DNA from: Megachile rotundata
Taxonomy: Eukaryota > Arthropoda > Insecta > Hymenoptera > Megachilidae
Length of the DNA: 64,000 bases
Reading direction: 5' to 3'
Assembly (NCBI RefSeq): GCF_050947335.1
Contig: NW_027474197.1
Span: 1-64,000 of the forward strand
Below are positions 42,150-57,000 of this stretch, piece by piece. Both the position numbers and the translations under genes were made by a program. Positions within the stretch are counted from its first letter, which is position 1. The number at the start of each line of letters is the position of its first letter. The notes beneath the pieces are model-generated. The model was not told where the DNA came from and did no database searches. It saw nothing but the letters and a program-made list of their open reading frames with translations.

Positions 42150-45100
42150 AGTAATAGGTATAGTAATTGTCGTTCTATCGATCATATCTGCATAATATGG
42201 TTAATAATATGAGTTAGATTGATAATAATAAGAGTAATGAGTATAGTAATTGTCGTATTATCGATCATATAAGCATAATATGGCTAATAGTATGGGTTAG
42301 ATTGATAATTATAAGAGTAATGAGTATAGTAATTGTCGTTCTATCGGTCATATAACCATAATATGGCTAATAATATGAGTTAGATTGATAATAATAAGAG
42401 TAATGAGTGTAGTAATTGTCGTTCTATCGATCATATAAGCATAATACGGCTAATAATATGAGTTAGATTGAAAATAATAAGAGAAATGAGTATAGTAATT
42501 GTCGTTCTATCGATCATATAAGCATAATGTGGCTAATAATATGAGTTCGATTGATAATAGTGAGTGTAATAAGTATAGTAATTGCCGCTCTATCGATCAT
42601 ATAAGCACAATATGGCTAATAATATGAGTTAGATTGATAATAATAAGAGTAATGAGTATAGTAATTGTCGTTCTATCGATCATATAAGCATAATATGGCT
42701 AATAATCTGAGTTAGATTGATAACAGTGAGTGCAATAAGTATAGTAATTGTCGTTCTATCGATCATATAAGCATAATAAGGCTATTAATATGAGTTAGAT
42801 TGATAATAATAAGAGTAGTAAGTATAGTAATTGTCGTTCTATCGATCATATAAGCATAATGTGGCTAATAATATGAATTAGATTGATAATAATAAGAGTA
42901 ATAAGTATAGTAATAGTCGTTCTATCGATCATATAAGCACAATATGGCTAATAATATAAGTTAGATTGATAATAATAAGAGTAAGAAGTATAGTAATTGT
43001 CGTTCTATGGATCATATAAGCATAATATGGCTAATAATATGAGTTAGATTGATAATAATAAGAGCAATAAGTATAGTAATTGTCGTTCTATCGATCATAT
43101 AAGCATAATGTGGCTAATAATATGAGTTAGATTGATAATAATAAGAGTAATAAGTATAGTAATTGTCGTTCTATCGATCATATCTGCATAATATGGTTAA
43201 TAATATGAGTTAGATTGATAATAATAAGAGTAATAAGTATAGTAATTGTCGTTCTATCGACCATATCTGCATAATATGGTTAATAATATGAGTTAGATTG
43301 ATTATAATAAGAGTAATGAGTATAGTAATTGTCGTTCTATCGATCATATAAGCATAATATGGCTAATAATATGAGTTAGATTGATAATAATAAGAGTAAT
43401 AAGTATAGTAATTGTCGTTCTATCGATCATATAAGCACAATATGGCTAATAATATAAGTTACATTGATAATAATAAGAGTAATAAGTATAGTAATTGTCG
43501 TTCTATCGATCATATAAGCATAATGTGGCTAATAATATGAGTTAGATTGATAATAATAAGAGTAATAGGTATAGTAATTGTCGTTCTATCGATCATATCT
43601 GCCTAATATGGCTAATAATATGAGCTAGATTGATTATAATAAGAGTAATGAGTATAGTAATTGTCGTTCTATCGATCATATAAGCATAATATGGCTAATA
43701 ATATGAGTTAGATTGATAATAATAAGAGTAATGAGTATAGTAATTGTCGTTCTATCGATCATATAAGCATAATATGGCTAATAATCTGAGTTAGATTGAT
43801 AATAATAAGAGTAATAAGTATAGTAATTGTCGTTCTATCGATCATATAAGCATAATGTGGCTAATAATATGAGTTAGATTGATAATAATAAGAGTAATAA
43901 GTATAGTAATTGTCGTTCTATCGATCATATCTGCATAATATGGTTAATAATATGAGTTAGATTGATAATAATAAGAGTAATAAGTATAGTAATTGTCGTT
44001 CTATCGATCATATCTGCATAATATGGTTAATAATATGAGTTAGATTGATTATAATAAGAGTAATGAGTATAGTAATTGTCGTTCTATCGATCATATAAGC
44101 ATAATATGGCTAATAATATGAGTTAGATTGATAATAATAAGAGTAATAGGTATAGTAATTGTCGTTCTATCGATCATATCTGCATAATATGGTTAATAAT
44201 ATGAGTTAGATTGATAATAATAAGAGTAATGAGTATAGTAATTGTCGTATTATCGATCATATAAGCATAATATGGCTAATAGTATGGGTTAGATTGATAA
44301 TAATAAGAGTAATGAGTGTAGTAATTGTCGTTCTATCGATCATATAAGCATAATACGGCTAATAATATGAGTTAGATTGAAAATAATAAGAGAAATGAGT
44401 ATAGTAATTGTCGTTCTATCGATCATATAAGCATAATGTGGCTAATAATATGAGTTCGATTGATAATAGTGAGTGTAATAAGTATAGTAATTGCCGCTCT
44501 ATCGATCATATAAGCACAATATGGCTAATAATATGAGTTAGATTGATAATAATAAGAGTAATGAGTATAGTAATTGTCGTTCTATCGATCATATAAGCAT
44601 AATATGGCTAATAATCTGAGTTAGATTGATAACAGTGAGTGCAATAAGTATAGTAATTGTCGTTCTATCGATCATATAAGCATAATAAGGCTATTAATAT
44701 GAGTTAGATTGATAATAATAAGAGTAGTAAGTATAGTAATTGTCGTTCTATCGATCATATAAGCATAATGTGGCTAATAATATGAATTAGATTGATAATA
44801 ATAAGAGTAATAAGTATAGTAATAGTCGTTCTATCGATCATATAAGCACAATATGGCTAATAATATAAGTTAGATTGATAATAATAAGAGTAAGAAGTAT
44901 AGTAATTGTCGTTCTATGGATCATATAAGCATAATATGGCTAATAATATGAGTTAGATTGATAATAATAAGAGCAATAAGTATAGTAATTGTCGTTCTAT
45001 CGATCATATAAGCATAATGTGGCTAATAATATGAGTTAGATTGATAATAATAAGAGTAATAAGTATAGTAATTGTCGTTCTATCGATCATATCTGCATAA

Positions 45101-45720
45101 TATGGTTAATAATATGAGTTAGATTGATAATAATAAGAGTAATAAGTATAGTAATTGTCGTTCTATCGACCATATCTGCATAATATGGTTAATAATATGA
45201 GTTAGATTGATTATAATAAGAGTAATGAGTATAGTAATTGTCGTTCTATCGATCATATAAGCATAATATGGCTAATAATATGAGTTAGATTGATAACAAT
45301 AAGAGTAATAAGTATAGTAATTGTCGTTCTATCGATCATATAAGCACAATATGGCTAATAATATAAGTTACATTGATAATAATAAGAGTAATAAGTATAG
45401 TAATTGTCGTTCTATCGATCATATAAGCATAATGTGGCTAATAATATGAGTTAGATTGATAATAATAAGAGTAATAGGTATAGTAATTGTCGTTCTATCG
45501 ATCATATCTGCCTAATATGGCTAATAATATGAGCTAGATTGATTATAATAAGAGTAATGAGTATAGTAATTGTCGTTCTATCGATCATATAAGCATAATA
45601 TGGCTAATAATATGAGTTAGATTGATAATAATAAGAGTAATGAGTATAGTAATTGTCGTTCTATCGATCATATAAGCATAATATGGCTAATAATCTGAGT
45701 TAGATTGATAATAATGAGAG
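42150..45720. repeat. 23-monomer (1,909-bp) tandem duplication
   Basis: GAGAAATGAG (42,481 and 44,390) and the ATCTGCCTAATATGG unit (43,598 and 45,507) are 1,909 bp apart. The marker GTAATAGGTA is 1,992 bp apart (42,151 and 44,143), because the second copy lacks one CGGTCATATAACC monomer. This block introduces the GAGTTCGATTG and ATTGCCGCTCTATCG variants that are common from here to the right end. Confidence 0.85.
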
Positions 45721-48700
45721 TAATAAGTATAGTAATTGTCGTTCTATCGATCATATAAGCACAATATGGCTAATAATATAAGTTACGTTGATAATAATAA
45801 GAGTAATAAGTATAGTAATTGTCGTTCTATCGATCATATAAGCATAATGTGGCTAATAATATGAGTTAGATTGATAATAATAAGAGTAATAAGTATAGTA
45901 ATTGTCGTTCTATCGATCATATCTGCATAATATGGTTAATAATATGAGTTAGATTGATAATAGTGAGTGTAATAAGTATAGTAATTGTCGTACTCTCGAT
46001 CATATCTGCATAATATGGCTAATAATATGAGCTAGATTGATTATAATAAGAGTAATGAGTATAGTAATTGTCGTTCTATCGATCATATAAGCATAATATG
46101 GTTAATAATATGAGTTAGATTGATAATAATAAGAGTAATGAGTATAGTAATTGTCGTTCTATCGATCATATAAGCATAATATGGCTAATAATCTGAGTTA
46201 GATTGATAACAGTGAGTGCAATAAGTATGGTAATTGTCGTTCTATCGATCATATAAGCATAATGTGGCTAATAATATGAGTTAGATTGATAATAATAAGA
46301 GTAATGAGTATAGTAATTGTCGTTCTATCGATCATATAGGCATAATATGGCTAATAATCTGAGTTAGATTGATAACAGTGGGTGCAATAAGTATAGTAAT
46401 TGTCGTTCTATCGATCATATAAGCATAAGAAGGCTAATAATATGAGTTAGATTGATAATAATAAGAGTAATAAGTATAGTAATAGTCGTTCTATCGATCA
46501 TATAAGCACAATATGGCTAATAATATAAGTTACATTGATAATAATAAGAGTAATAAGTATAGTAATTGTCGTTCTATCGATCATATAAGCATAATAAGGC
46601 TAATAATATGAGTTACATTGATAATAATAAGAGTAATAAGTATAGTAATAGTATTTCTATCGATCATATAAGCACAATATGGCTAATAATATAAGTTAGA
46701 TTGATAATAATAAGAGTAAGAAGTATAGTAATTGTCGTTCTATCGATCATATCTGCATAATATGGTTAATAATGTGAGTTAGATTGATTATAATAAGAGT
46801 AATGAGTATAGTAATTGTCGTTCTATCGATCATATAAGCATAATATGGCTAATAATATGAGTTAGATTGATAATAATAAGAGTAATAAGTATAGTAATTG
46901 TCGTTCTGTCGATCATATCTGCATAATATGGTTAATAATATGAGTTAGATTGATAATAATAAGAGTAATGAGTATAGTAATAGTCGTATCATCGATCATA
47001 TAAGCATAATATGGCTAATAGTATGGGTTAGATTGATAATTATAAGAGTAATGAGTATAGTAATTGTCGTTCTATCGATCATATAACCATAATATGGCTA
47101 ATAATATGAGTTAGATTGATAATAATAAGAGTAATGAGTGTAGTAATTGTCGTTCTATCAATCATATAAGCATAATATGGCTAATAATATGAGTTAGATT
47201 GATAATAATAAGAGTAATAAGTATAGTAATTGTCGTTCTATCGATCATATCTGCGTAATATGGCTAATAATATGAGTTAGATTGATTATAATAAGAGTAA
47301 TGAGTATAGCAATTGTCGTTCTATCGATCATATAAGCATAATATGGCTAATAATATGAGTTAGATTGATAATAATAAGAGTAGTAAGTATAGTAATTGTC
47401 GTCCTATCGATCATATCTGCATAATATGGTTAATAATATGAGTTAGATTGATAATAATAAGAGTAATGAGTATAGTAATTGTCGTATTATCGATCATATA
47501 AGCATAATATGGCTAATAGTATGGGTTAGATTGATAATTATAAGAGTAATGAGTATAGTAATTGTCGTTCTATCGGTCATATAACCATAATATGGCTAAT
47601 AATATGAGTTAGATTGATAATAATAAGAGTAGTAAGTATAGTAATTGTCGTTCTATGGATCATATAAGCATAATATGGCCCATAATATGAGTTAGATTGA
47701 TAATAATAAGAGTAATAAGTATAGTAATTGTCGTTCTATCGATCATATCTGCGTAATATGGCTAATAATATGAGTTAGATTGATTATAATAAGAGTAATG
47801 AGTATAGCAATTGTCGTTCTATCGATCATATAAGCATAATGTGGCTAATAATATGAGTTAGATTGATAATAATAAGAGTAATAAGTATAGTAATTGTCGT
47901 TCTATCGATCATATCTGCATAATATGGTTAATAATATGAGTTAGATTGATAATAATAAGAGTAATAAGTATAGTAATTGTCGTTCTATCGATCATATCTG
48001 CATAATATGGTTAATAGTATGAGTTAGATTGATAATAGTGAGTGTAATAAGTATAGTAATTGTCGTTCTATCGATCATATAAGCACAATATGGTTAATGA
48101 TATGAGTTAGATTGATAATAGTGAGTGTAATAAGTATAGTAATTGTCGTACTCTCGATCATATCTGCATAATATGGCTAATAATATGAGCTAGATTGATA
48201 ATAATAAGAGTAATAAGTACAGTAATTGTCGTTCTATCGATCATATAAGCATAATATTGCTTATCATATGAGTTAGATTGATAATAATAAGAGTAATGAG
48301 TATAGTAATTGTCGTTCTATCGATCATATAAGCATAATATGCCTAATAATCTGAGTTAGATTGATAACAGTGAGTGCAATAAGTATAGTAATTGTCGTTC
48401 TATCGATCATATAAGCATAATGTGGCTAATAATATGAGTTCGATTGATAATAGTGAGTGTAATAAGTATAGTAATTGCCGCTCTATCGATCATATAAGCA
48501 CAATATGGCTAATAATATGAGTTAGATTGATAATAATAAGAGTAATGAGTATAGTAATTGTCGTTCTATCGATCATATAAGCATAATGTGGCTAATAATA
48601 TGAGTTAGATTGATAATAATAAGAGTAATAAGTATAGTAATTGTCGTTCTATCGATCATATATGCATAATATGGCTAATAGTATGGGTTAGATTGATAAT

Positions 48701-51700
48701 TATAAGAGTAATGAGTATAGTAATTGTCGTTCTATCGGTCATATAACCATAATATGGCTAATAATATGAGTTAGATTGATAATAATAAGAGTAATGAGTG
48801 TAGTAATTGTCGTTCTATCAATCATATAAGCATAATATGGTTAATAATATGAGTTAGATTGATAATAATAAGAGTAATGAGTATAGTAATTGTCGTATTA
48901 TTGATCATATAAGCATAATGTGGCTAATAATATGAGTTCGATTGATAATAGTGAGTGTAATAAGTATAGTAATTGCCGCTCTATCGATCATATAAGCACA
49001 ATATGGCTAATAATATGAGTTAGATTGATAATAATAAGAGTAATGAGTATAGTAATTGTCGTTCTATCGGTCATATAAGCATAATATGGCTAATAATCTG
49101 AGTTAGATTGATAACAGTGAGTGCAATAAGTATAGTAATTGTCGTTCTATCGATCATATAAGCATAATAAGGCTATTAATATGAGTTAGATTGATAATAA
49201 TAAGAGTAGTAAGTATAGTAATTGTCGTTCTATCGATCATATAAGCATAATGTGGCTAATAATATGAATTAGATTGATAATAATAAGAGTAATAAGTATA
49301 GTAATAGTCGTTCTATCGATCATATAAGCACAATATGTCTAATAATATAAGTTAGATTGATAATAATAAGAGTAATAAGTATAGTAATTGTCGTTCTATC
49401 GATCATATCTGCATAATATGGTTAATAATATGAGTTAGATTGATTATAATAAGAGTAATGAGTATAGTAATTGTCGTTCTATCGATCATATATGCATAAT
49501 ATGGCTAATAGTATGGGTTAGATTGATAATTATAAGAGTAATGAGTATAGTAATTGTCGTTCTATCGGTCATATAACCATAATATGGCTAATAATATGAG
49601 TTAGATTGATAATAATAAGAGTAATGAGTGTAGTAATTGTCGTTCTATCAATCATATAAGCATAATATGGCTAATAATATGAGTTAGATTGATAATAGTG
49701 AGTGTAATAAGTATAGTAATTGTCGTTCTATCGATCATATAAGCACAATATGGTTAATGATATGAGTTAGATTGATAATAGTGAGTGTAATAAGTATAGT
49801 AATTGTCGTACTCTCGATCATATCTGCATAATATGGCTAATAATATGAGCTAGATTGATAATGATAAGAGCAATAAGTACAGTAATTGTCGTTCTATCGA
49901 TCATATAAGCATAATATTGCTAATGATATGAGTTAGATTGATAATAATAAGAGTAATGAGTATAGTAATTGTCGTTCTATCGATCATATAAGCACAATAT
50001 GGCTAATAATATAAGTTACATTGATAATAATAAGAGTAATAAGTATAGTAATTGTCGTTCTATCGATCATATAAGCATAATGTGGCTAATAATATGAGTT
50101 AGATTGATAATAATAAGAGTAATAAGTAGAGTAATTGTCGTTCTATCGATCATATCTGCATAATATGGTTAATAATATGAGTTAGATTGATAATAGTGAG
50201 TGTAATAAGTATAGTAATTGTCGTACTCTCGATCATATCTGCATAATATGGCTAATAATATGAGCTAGATTGATTATAATAAGAGTAATGAGTATAGTAA
50301 TTGTCGTTCTATCGATCATATAAGCATAATATGGTTAATAATATGAGTTAGATTGATAATAATAAGAGTAATGAGTATAGTAATTGTCGTTCTATCGATC
50401 ATATAAGCATAATATGGCTAATAATCTGAGTTAGATTGATAACAGTGAGTGCAATAAGTATGGTAATTGTCGTTCTATCGATCATATAAGCATAATGTGG
50501 CTAATAATATGAGTTAGATTGATAATAATAAGAGTAATGAGTATAGTAATTGTCGTTCTCTCGATCATATAGGCATAATATGGCTAATAATCTGAGTTAG
50601 ATTGATAACAGTGGGTGCAATAAGTATAGTAATTGTCGTTCTATCGATCATATAAGCATAAGAAGGCTAATAATATGAGTTAGATTGATAATAATAAGAG
50701 TAATAAGTATAGTAATAGTCGTTCTATCGATCATATAAGCACAATATGGCTAATAATATAAGTTACATTGATAATAATAAGAGTAATAAGTATAGTAATT
50801 GTCGTTCTATCGATCATATAAGCATAATAAGGCTAATAATATGAGTTACATTGATAATAATAAGAGTAATAAGTATAGTAATAGTATTTCTATCGATCAT
50901 ATAAGCACAATATGGCTAATAATATAAGTTAGATTGATAATAATAAGAGTAAGAAGTATAGTAATTGTCGTTCTATCGATCATATCTGCATAATATGGTT
51001 AATAATGTGAGTTAGATTGATTATAATAAGAGTAATGAGTATAGTAATTGTCGTTCTATCGATCATATAAGCATAATATGGCTAATAATATGAGTTAGAT
51101 TGATAATAATAAGAGTAATAAGTATAGTAATTGTCGTTCTATCGATCATATCTGCATAATATGGTTAATAATATGAGTTAGATTGATAATAATAAGAGTA
51201 ATGAGTATAGTAATAGTCGTATCATCGATCATATAAGCATAATATGGCTAATAGTATGGGTTAGATTGATAATTATAAGAGTAATGAGTATAGTAATTGT
51301 CGTTCTATCGATCATATAACCATAATATGGCTAATAATATGAGTTAGATTGATAATAATAAGAGTAATGAGTGTAGTAATTGTCGTTCTATCAATCATAT
51401 AAGCATAATATGGCTAATAATATGAGTTAGATTGATAATAATAAGAGTAATAAGTATAGTAATTGTCGTTCTATCGATCATATCTGCGTAATATGGCTAA
51501 TAATATGAGTTAGATTGATTATAATAAGAGTAATGAGTATAGCAATTGTCGTTCTATCGATCATATAAGCATAATATGGCTAATAATATGAGTTAGATTG
51601 ATAATAATAAGAATAATAAGTATAGTAATTGTCGTCCTATCGATCATATCTGCATAATATGGTTAATAATATGAGTTAGATTGATAATAATAAGAGTAAT

Positions 51701-54000
51701 GAGTATAGTAATTGTCGTATTATCGATCATATAAGCATAATATGGCTAATAGTATGGGTTAGATTGATAATTATAAGAGTAATGAGTATAGTAATTGTCG
51801 TTCTATCGGTCATATAACCATAATATGGCTAATAATATGAGTTAGATTGATAATAATAAGAGTAGTAAGTATAGTAATTGTCGTTCTATGGATCATATAA
51901 GCATAATATGGCCCATAATATGAGTTAGATTGATAATAATAAGAGTAATAAGTATAGTAATTGTCGTTCTATCGATCATATCTGCGTAATATGGCTAATA
52001 ATATGAGTTAGATTGATAATAATAAGAGTAATAAGTATAGTAATTGTCGTTCTATCGATCATATCTGCATAATATGGTTAATAGCATGAGTTAGATTGAT
52101 TATAATAAGAGTAATGAGTATAGCAATTGTCGTTCTATCGATCATATATGCATAATATGGCTAATAGTATGGGTTAGATTGATAATTATAAGAGTAATGA
52201 GTATAGTAATTGTCGTTCTATCGGTCATATAACCATAATATGGCTAATAATATGAGTTAGATTGATAATAATAAGAGTAATGAGTGTAGTAATTGTCGTT
52301 CTATCAATCATATAAGCATAATATGGCTAATAATATGTGTTAGATTGATAATAATAAGAGTAATAAGTATAGTAATTGTCGTTCTATCGATCATATCTGC
52401 GTAATATGGCTAATAATATGAGTTAGATTGATAATAGTGAGTGTAATAAGTATAGTAATTGTCGTTCTATCGATCATATAAGCACAATATGGTTAATGAT
52501 ATGAGTTAGATTGATAATAGTGAGTGTAATAAGTATAGTAATTGTCGTACTCTCGATCATATCTGCATAATATGGCTAATAATATGAGCTAGATTGATAA
52601 TAATAAGAGTAATAAGTACAGTAATTGTCGTTCTATCGATCATATAAGCATAATATTGCTTATCATATGAGTTAGATTGATAATAATAAGAGTAATGAGT
52701 ATAGTAATTGTCGTTCTATCGATCATATAAGCATAATATGCCTAATAATCTGAGTTAGATTGATAACAGTGAGTGCAATAAGTATAGTAATTGTCGTTCT
52801 ATCGATCATATAAGCATAATGTGGGTAATAATATGAGTTCGATTGATAATAGTGAGTGTAATAAGTATAGTAATTGCCGCTCTATCGATCATATAAGCAC
52901 AATATGGCTAATAATATGAGTTAGATTGATAATAATAAGAGTAATGAGTATAGTAATTGTCGTTCTATCGATCATATAAGCATAATGTGGCTAATAATAT
53001 GAGTTAGATTGATAATAATAAGAGTAATAAGTATAGTAATTGTCGTTCTATCGATCATATCTGCATAATATGGTTAATAATATGAGTTAGATTGATAATA
53101 ATAAGAGTAATAAGTATAGTAATTGTCGTTCTAATGATCATATCTGCATAATATGGTTAATAATATGAGTTAGATTGATTATAATAAGAGTAATGAGTAG
53201 TAGTAATTGCCGTTCTATCGATCATATATGCATAATATGGCTAATAGTATGGGTTAGATTGATAATTATAAGAGTAATGAGTATAGTAATTGTCGTTCTA
53301 TCGGTCATATAACCATAATATGGCTAATAATATGAGTTAGATTGATAATAATAAGAGTAATGAGTGTAGTAATTGTCGTTCTATCAATCATATAAGCATA
53401 ATATGGTTAATAATATGAGTTAGATTGATAATAATAAGAGTAATGAGTATAGTAATTGTCGTATTATTGATCATATAAGCATAATGTGGCTAATAATATG
53501 AGTTCGATTGATAATAGTGAGTGTAATAAGTATAGTAATTGCCGCTCTATCGATCATATAAGCACAATATGGCTAATAATATGAGTTAGATTGATAATAA
53601 TAAGAGTAATGAGTATAGTAATTGTCGTTCTATCGGTCATATAAGCATAATATGGCTAATAATCTGAGTTAGATTGATAACAGTGAGTGCAATAAGTATA
53701 GTAATTGTCGTTCTATCGATCATATAAGCATAATAAGGCTATTAATATGAGTTAGATTGATAATAATAAGAGTAGTAAGTATAGTAATTGTCGTTCTATC
53801 GGTCATATAACCATAATATGGCTAATAATATGAGTTAGATTGATAATAATAAGAATAATGAGTGTAGTAATTGTCGTTCTATCAATCATATAAGCATAAT
53901 ATGGCTAATAATATGAGTTAGATTGATAATAATAAGAGTAATAAGTATAGTAATTGTCGTTCTATCGATCATATCTGCGTAATATGGCTAATAATATGAG
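45720..54000. repeat. Duplication of about 4.2-4.6 kb with drifting monomer number
   Basis: The left part repeats at 4,233 bp (51 monomers): AAGTATGG at 46,223 and 50,456, AAGCATAAGAAGG at 46,421 and 50,654, AATGTGAG at 46,771 and 51,004, and TAATATGGCCC at 47,671 and 51,904. The middle repeats at 4,399 bp (53 monomers): TTGCTTATC at 48,257 and 52,656. The right repeats at 55 monomers plus one base: GTATTATTGATC at 48,895 and 53,461. The two copies therefore differ by whole-monomer gains in the second. Confidence 0.85.
53195..53212. other. 1-bp insertion giving an 84-bp monomer
   Basis: GAGTAGTAGTAATTG replaces GAGTATAGTAATTG, moving the core phase by one base from here to the end of the window. 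The neighbouring TCTAATGATCAT variant at 53,130 recurs at 61,431, but the insertion does not. It falls at the same monomer position (about 65-70) as the 41.16-kb insertion. Confidence 0.85.
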
Positions 54001-57000
54001 TTAGATTGATAATAGTGAGTGTAATAAGTATAGTAATTGTCGTTCTATCGATCATATAAGCACAATATGGTTAATGATATGAGTTAGATTGATAATAGTG
54101 AGTGTAATAAGTATAGTAATTGTCGTACTCTCGATCATATCTGCATAATATGGCTAATAATATGAGCTAGATTGATAATAATAAGAGTAATAAGTACAGT
54201 AATTGTCGTTCTATCGATCATATAAGCATAATATTGCTAATGATATGAGTTAGATTGATAATAATAAGAGTAATGAGTATAGTAATTGTCGTTCTATCGA
54301 TCATATAAGCATAATATGCCTAATAATCTGAGTTAGATTGATAACAGTGAGTGCAATAAGTATAGTAATTGTCGTTCTATCGATCATATAAGCATAATGT
54401 GGCTAATAATATGAGTTAGATTGATAACAGTGAGTGTAATAAGTACAGTAATTGTCGTTCTATCGATCATATAAGCATAATGTGGCTAATAATATGAGTT
54501 AGATTGATAATAATGAGAGTAATAAGTATAGTAATTGTCGTTCTATCGATCATATCTGCATAATATGATTAATAATATGAGTTAGATTGATTATAATAAG
54601 AGTAATGAGTATAGTAATTGTCGTTCTATCGATCATATAAGCATAATATGGCTAATAATATGAGTTAGATTGATAATAATAAGAGTAATAAGTATAGTAA
54701 TTGTCGTTCTATCGATCATATCTGCGTAATATGGCTAATAATATAAGTTAGATTGATAATAGTGAGTGTAATAAGTATAGTAATTGTCGTCCTATCGATC
54801 ATATAAGCACAATATGGCTAATGATATGAGTTAGATTGATAATAGTGAGTGTAATAAGTATAGTAATTGCCGTACTCTCGATCATGTCTGCATAATATGG
54901 CTAATAATATGAGCTAGATTGATAATAATAAGAGTAATAAGTACAGTAATTGTCGTTCTATCGATCATATAATCATAATATTGCTAATAATATGAGTTAG
55001 ATTGATAATAATAAGAGTAATGAGTATAGTAATTGTCGTTCTATCGATCATATAAGCATAATATGCCTAATAATCTGAGTTAGATTGATAACAGTGAGTG
55101 CAATAAGTATAGTAATTGTCGTTCTATCGATCATGTAAGCATAATGTGGCTAATAATATGAGTTAGATTGATAATAGTGAGTGTAATAAGTATAGTAGTT
55201 GTCGCTCTATCGATCATATAAGCACAATATGGCTAATAATATGAGTTAGATTGATAATAATAAGAGTAATGAGTATAGTAATTGTCGTTCTATCGATCAT
55301 ATAGGCATAATATGGCTAATAATCTTAGTTAGATTGATAACAGTGGGTGCAATAAGTATAGTAATTGTCGTTCTATCGATCATATAAGCATAATGTGGCT
55401 AATAATATGAGTTAGATTGATAACAGTGAGTGTAATAAGTACAGTAATTGTCGTTCTATCGATCATATAAGCATAATGTGGCTAATAATATGAGTTAGAT
55501 TGATAATAATGAGAGTAATAAGTATAGTAATTGTCGTTCTATCGATCATATCTGCATAATATGGTTAATAATATGAGTTAGATTGATTATAATAAGAGTA
55601 ATGAGTATAGTAATTGTCGTTCTATCGATCATATAAGCATAATATGGCTAATAACATGAGTTAGATTGATAATAATAAGAGTAATAAGTACAGTAATTGT
55701 CGTTCTATCGATCATATAAGCATAATGTGGCTAATAATATGAATTAGATTGATAATAATAAGAGTAATAAGTATAGTAATAGTCGTTCTATCGATCATAT
55801 AAGCACAATATGGCTAATAATATAAGTTAGATTGATAATAATAAGAGTAATAAGTATAGTAATTGTCGTTCTATCGATCATATCTGCGTAATATGGCTAA
55901 TAATATGAGTTAGATTGATAATAGTGAGTGTAATAAGTATAGTAATTGTCGTTCTATCGATCATATAAGCACAATATGGTTAATGATATGAGTTAGATTG
56001 ATAATAGTGAGTGTAATAAGTATAGTAATTGTCGTACTCTCGATCATATCTGCATAATATGGCTAATAATATGAGCTAGATTGATAATAATAAGAGTAAT
56101 AAGTACAGTAATTGTCGTTCTATCGATCATATAGGCATAATATTGCTAATGATATGAGTTAGATTGATAATAATAAGAGTAATGAGTATAGTAATTGTCG
56201 TTCTATCGATCATATAAGCATAATATGCCTAATAATCTGAGTTAGATTGATAACAGTGAGTGCAATAAGTATAGTAATTGTCGTTCTATCGATCATATAA
56301 GCATAATGTGGCTAATAATATGAGTTAGATTGATAATAATAAGAGTAATAAGTATAGTAATTGTCGTTCTATCGATCATGTAAGCATAATGTGGCTAATA
56401 ATATGAGTTAGATTGATAATAGTGAGTGTAATAAGTATAGTAATTGTCGCTCTATCGATCATATAAGCACAATATGGCTAATAATATGAGTTAGATTGAT
56501 AATAATAAGAGTAATGAGTATAGTAATTGTCGTTCTATCGATCATATAGGCATAATATGGCTAATAATCTTAGTTAGATTGATAACAGTGGGTGCAATAA
56601 GTATAGTAATTGTCGTTCTATCGATCATATAAGCACAATATGGCTAATAATATAAGTTAGATTGATAATAATAAGAGTAATAAGTATAGTAATTGTCGTT
56701 CTATCGATCATATCTGCATAATATGGTTAATAATATGAGTTAGATTGATTATAATAAGAGTAATGAGTATAGTAATTGTCGTTCTATCGATCATATATGC
56801 ATAATATGGCTAATAGTATGGGTTAGATTGATAATTATAAGAGTAATGAGTATAGTAATTGTCGTTCTATCGGTCATATAACCATAATATGGCTAATAAT
56901 ATGAGTTAGATTGATAATAGTGAGTGTAATAAGTATAGTAATTGTCGTTCTATCGATCATATAAGCACAATATGGTTAATGATATGAGTTAGATTGATAA

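Larger units (their letters stand above)
40640..42500. repeat. Third copy of the recurrent 12.8-14.66 kb block, with private indels
   Basis: The unit order follows 35.4-37.2 kb at 5,312 bp (64 monomers), with ATTGCCGTACTCTCG at 35,691 and 41,003. Its first copy of ATCATGTCTGC (41,018) is also found in the later copies at 54,881, 57,869 and 59,529, so those derive from this version rather than from the 13- or 35-kb one. The only two adjacent length changes in the left two thirds of the window lie here. Confidence 0.8.
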
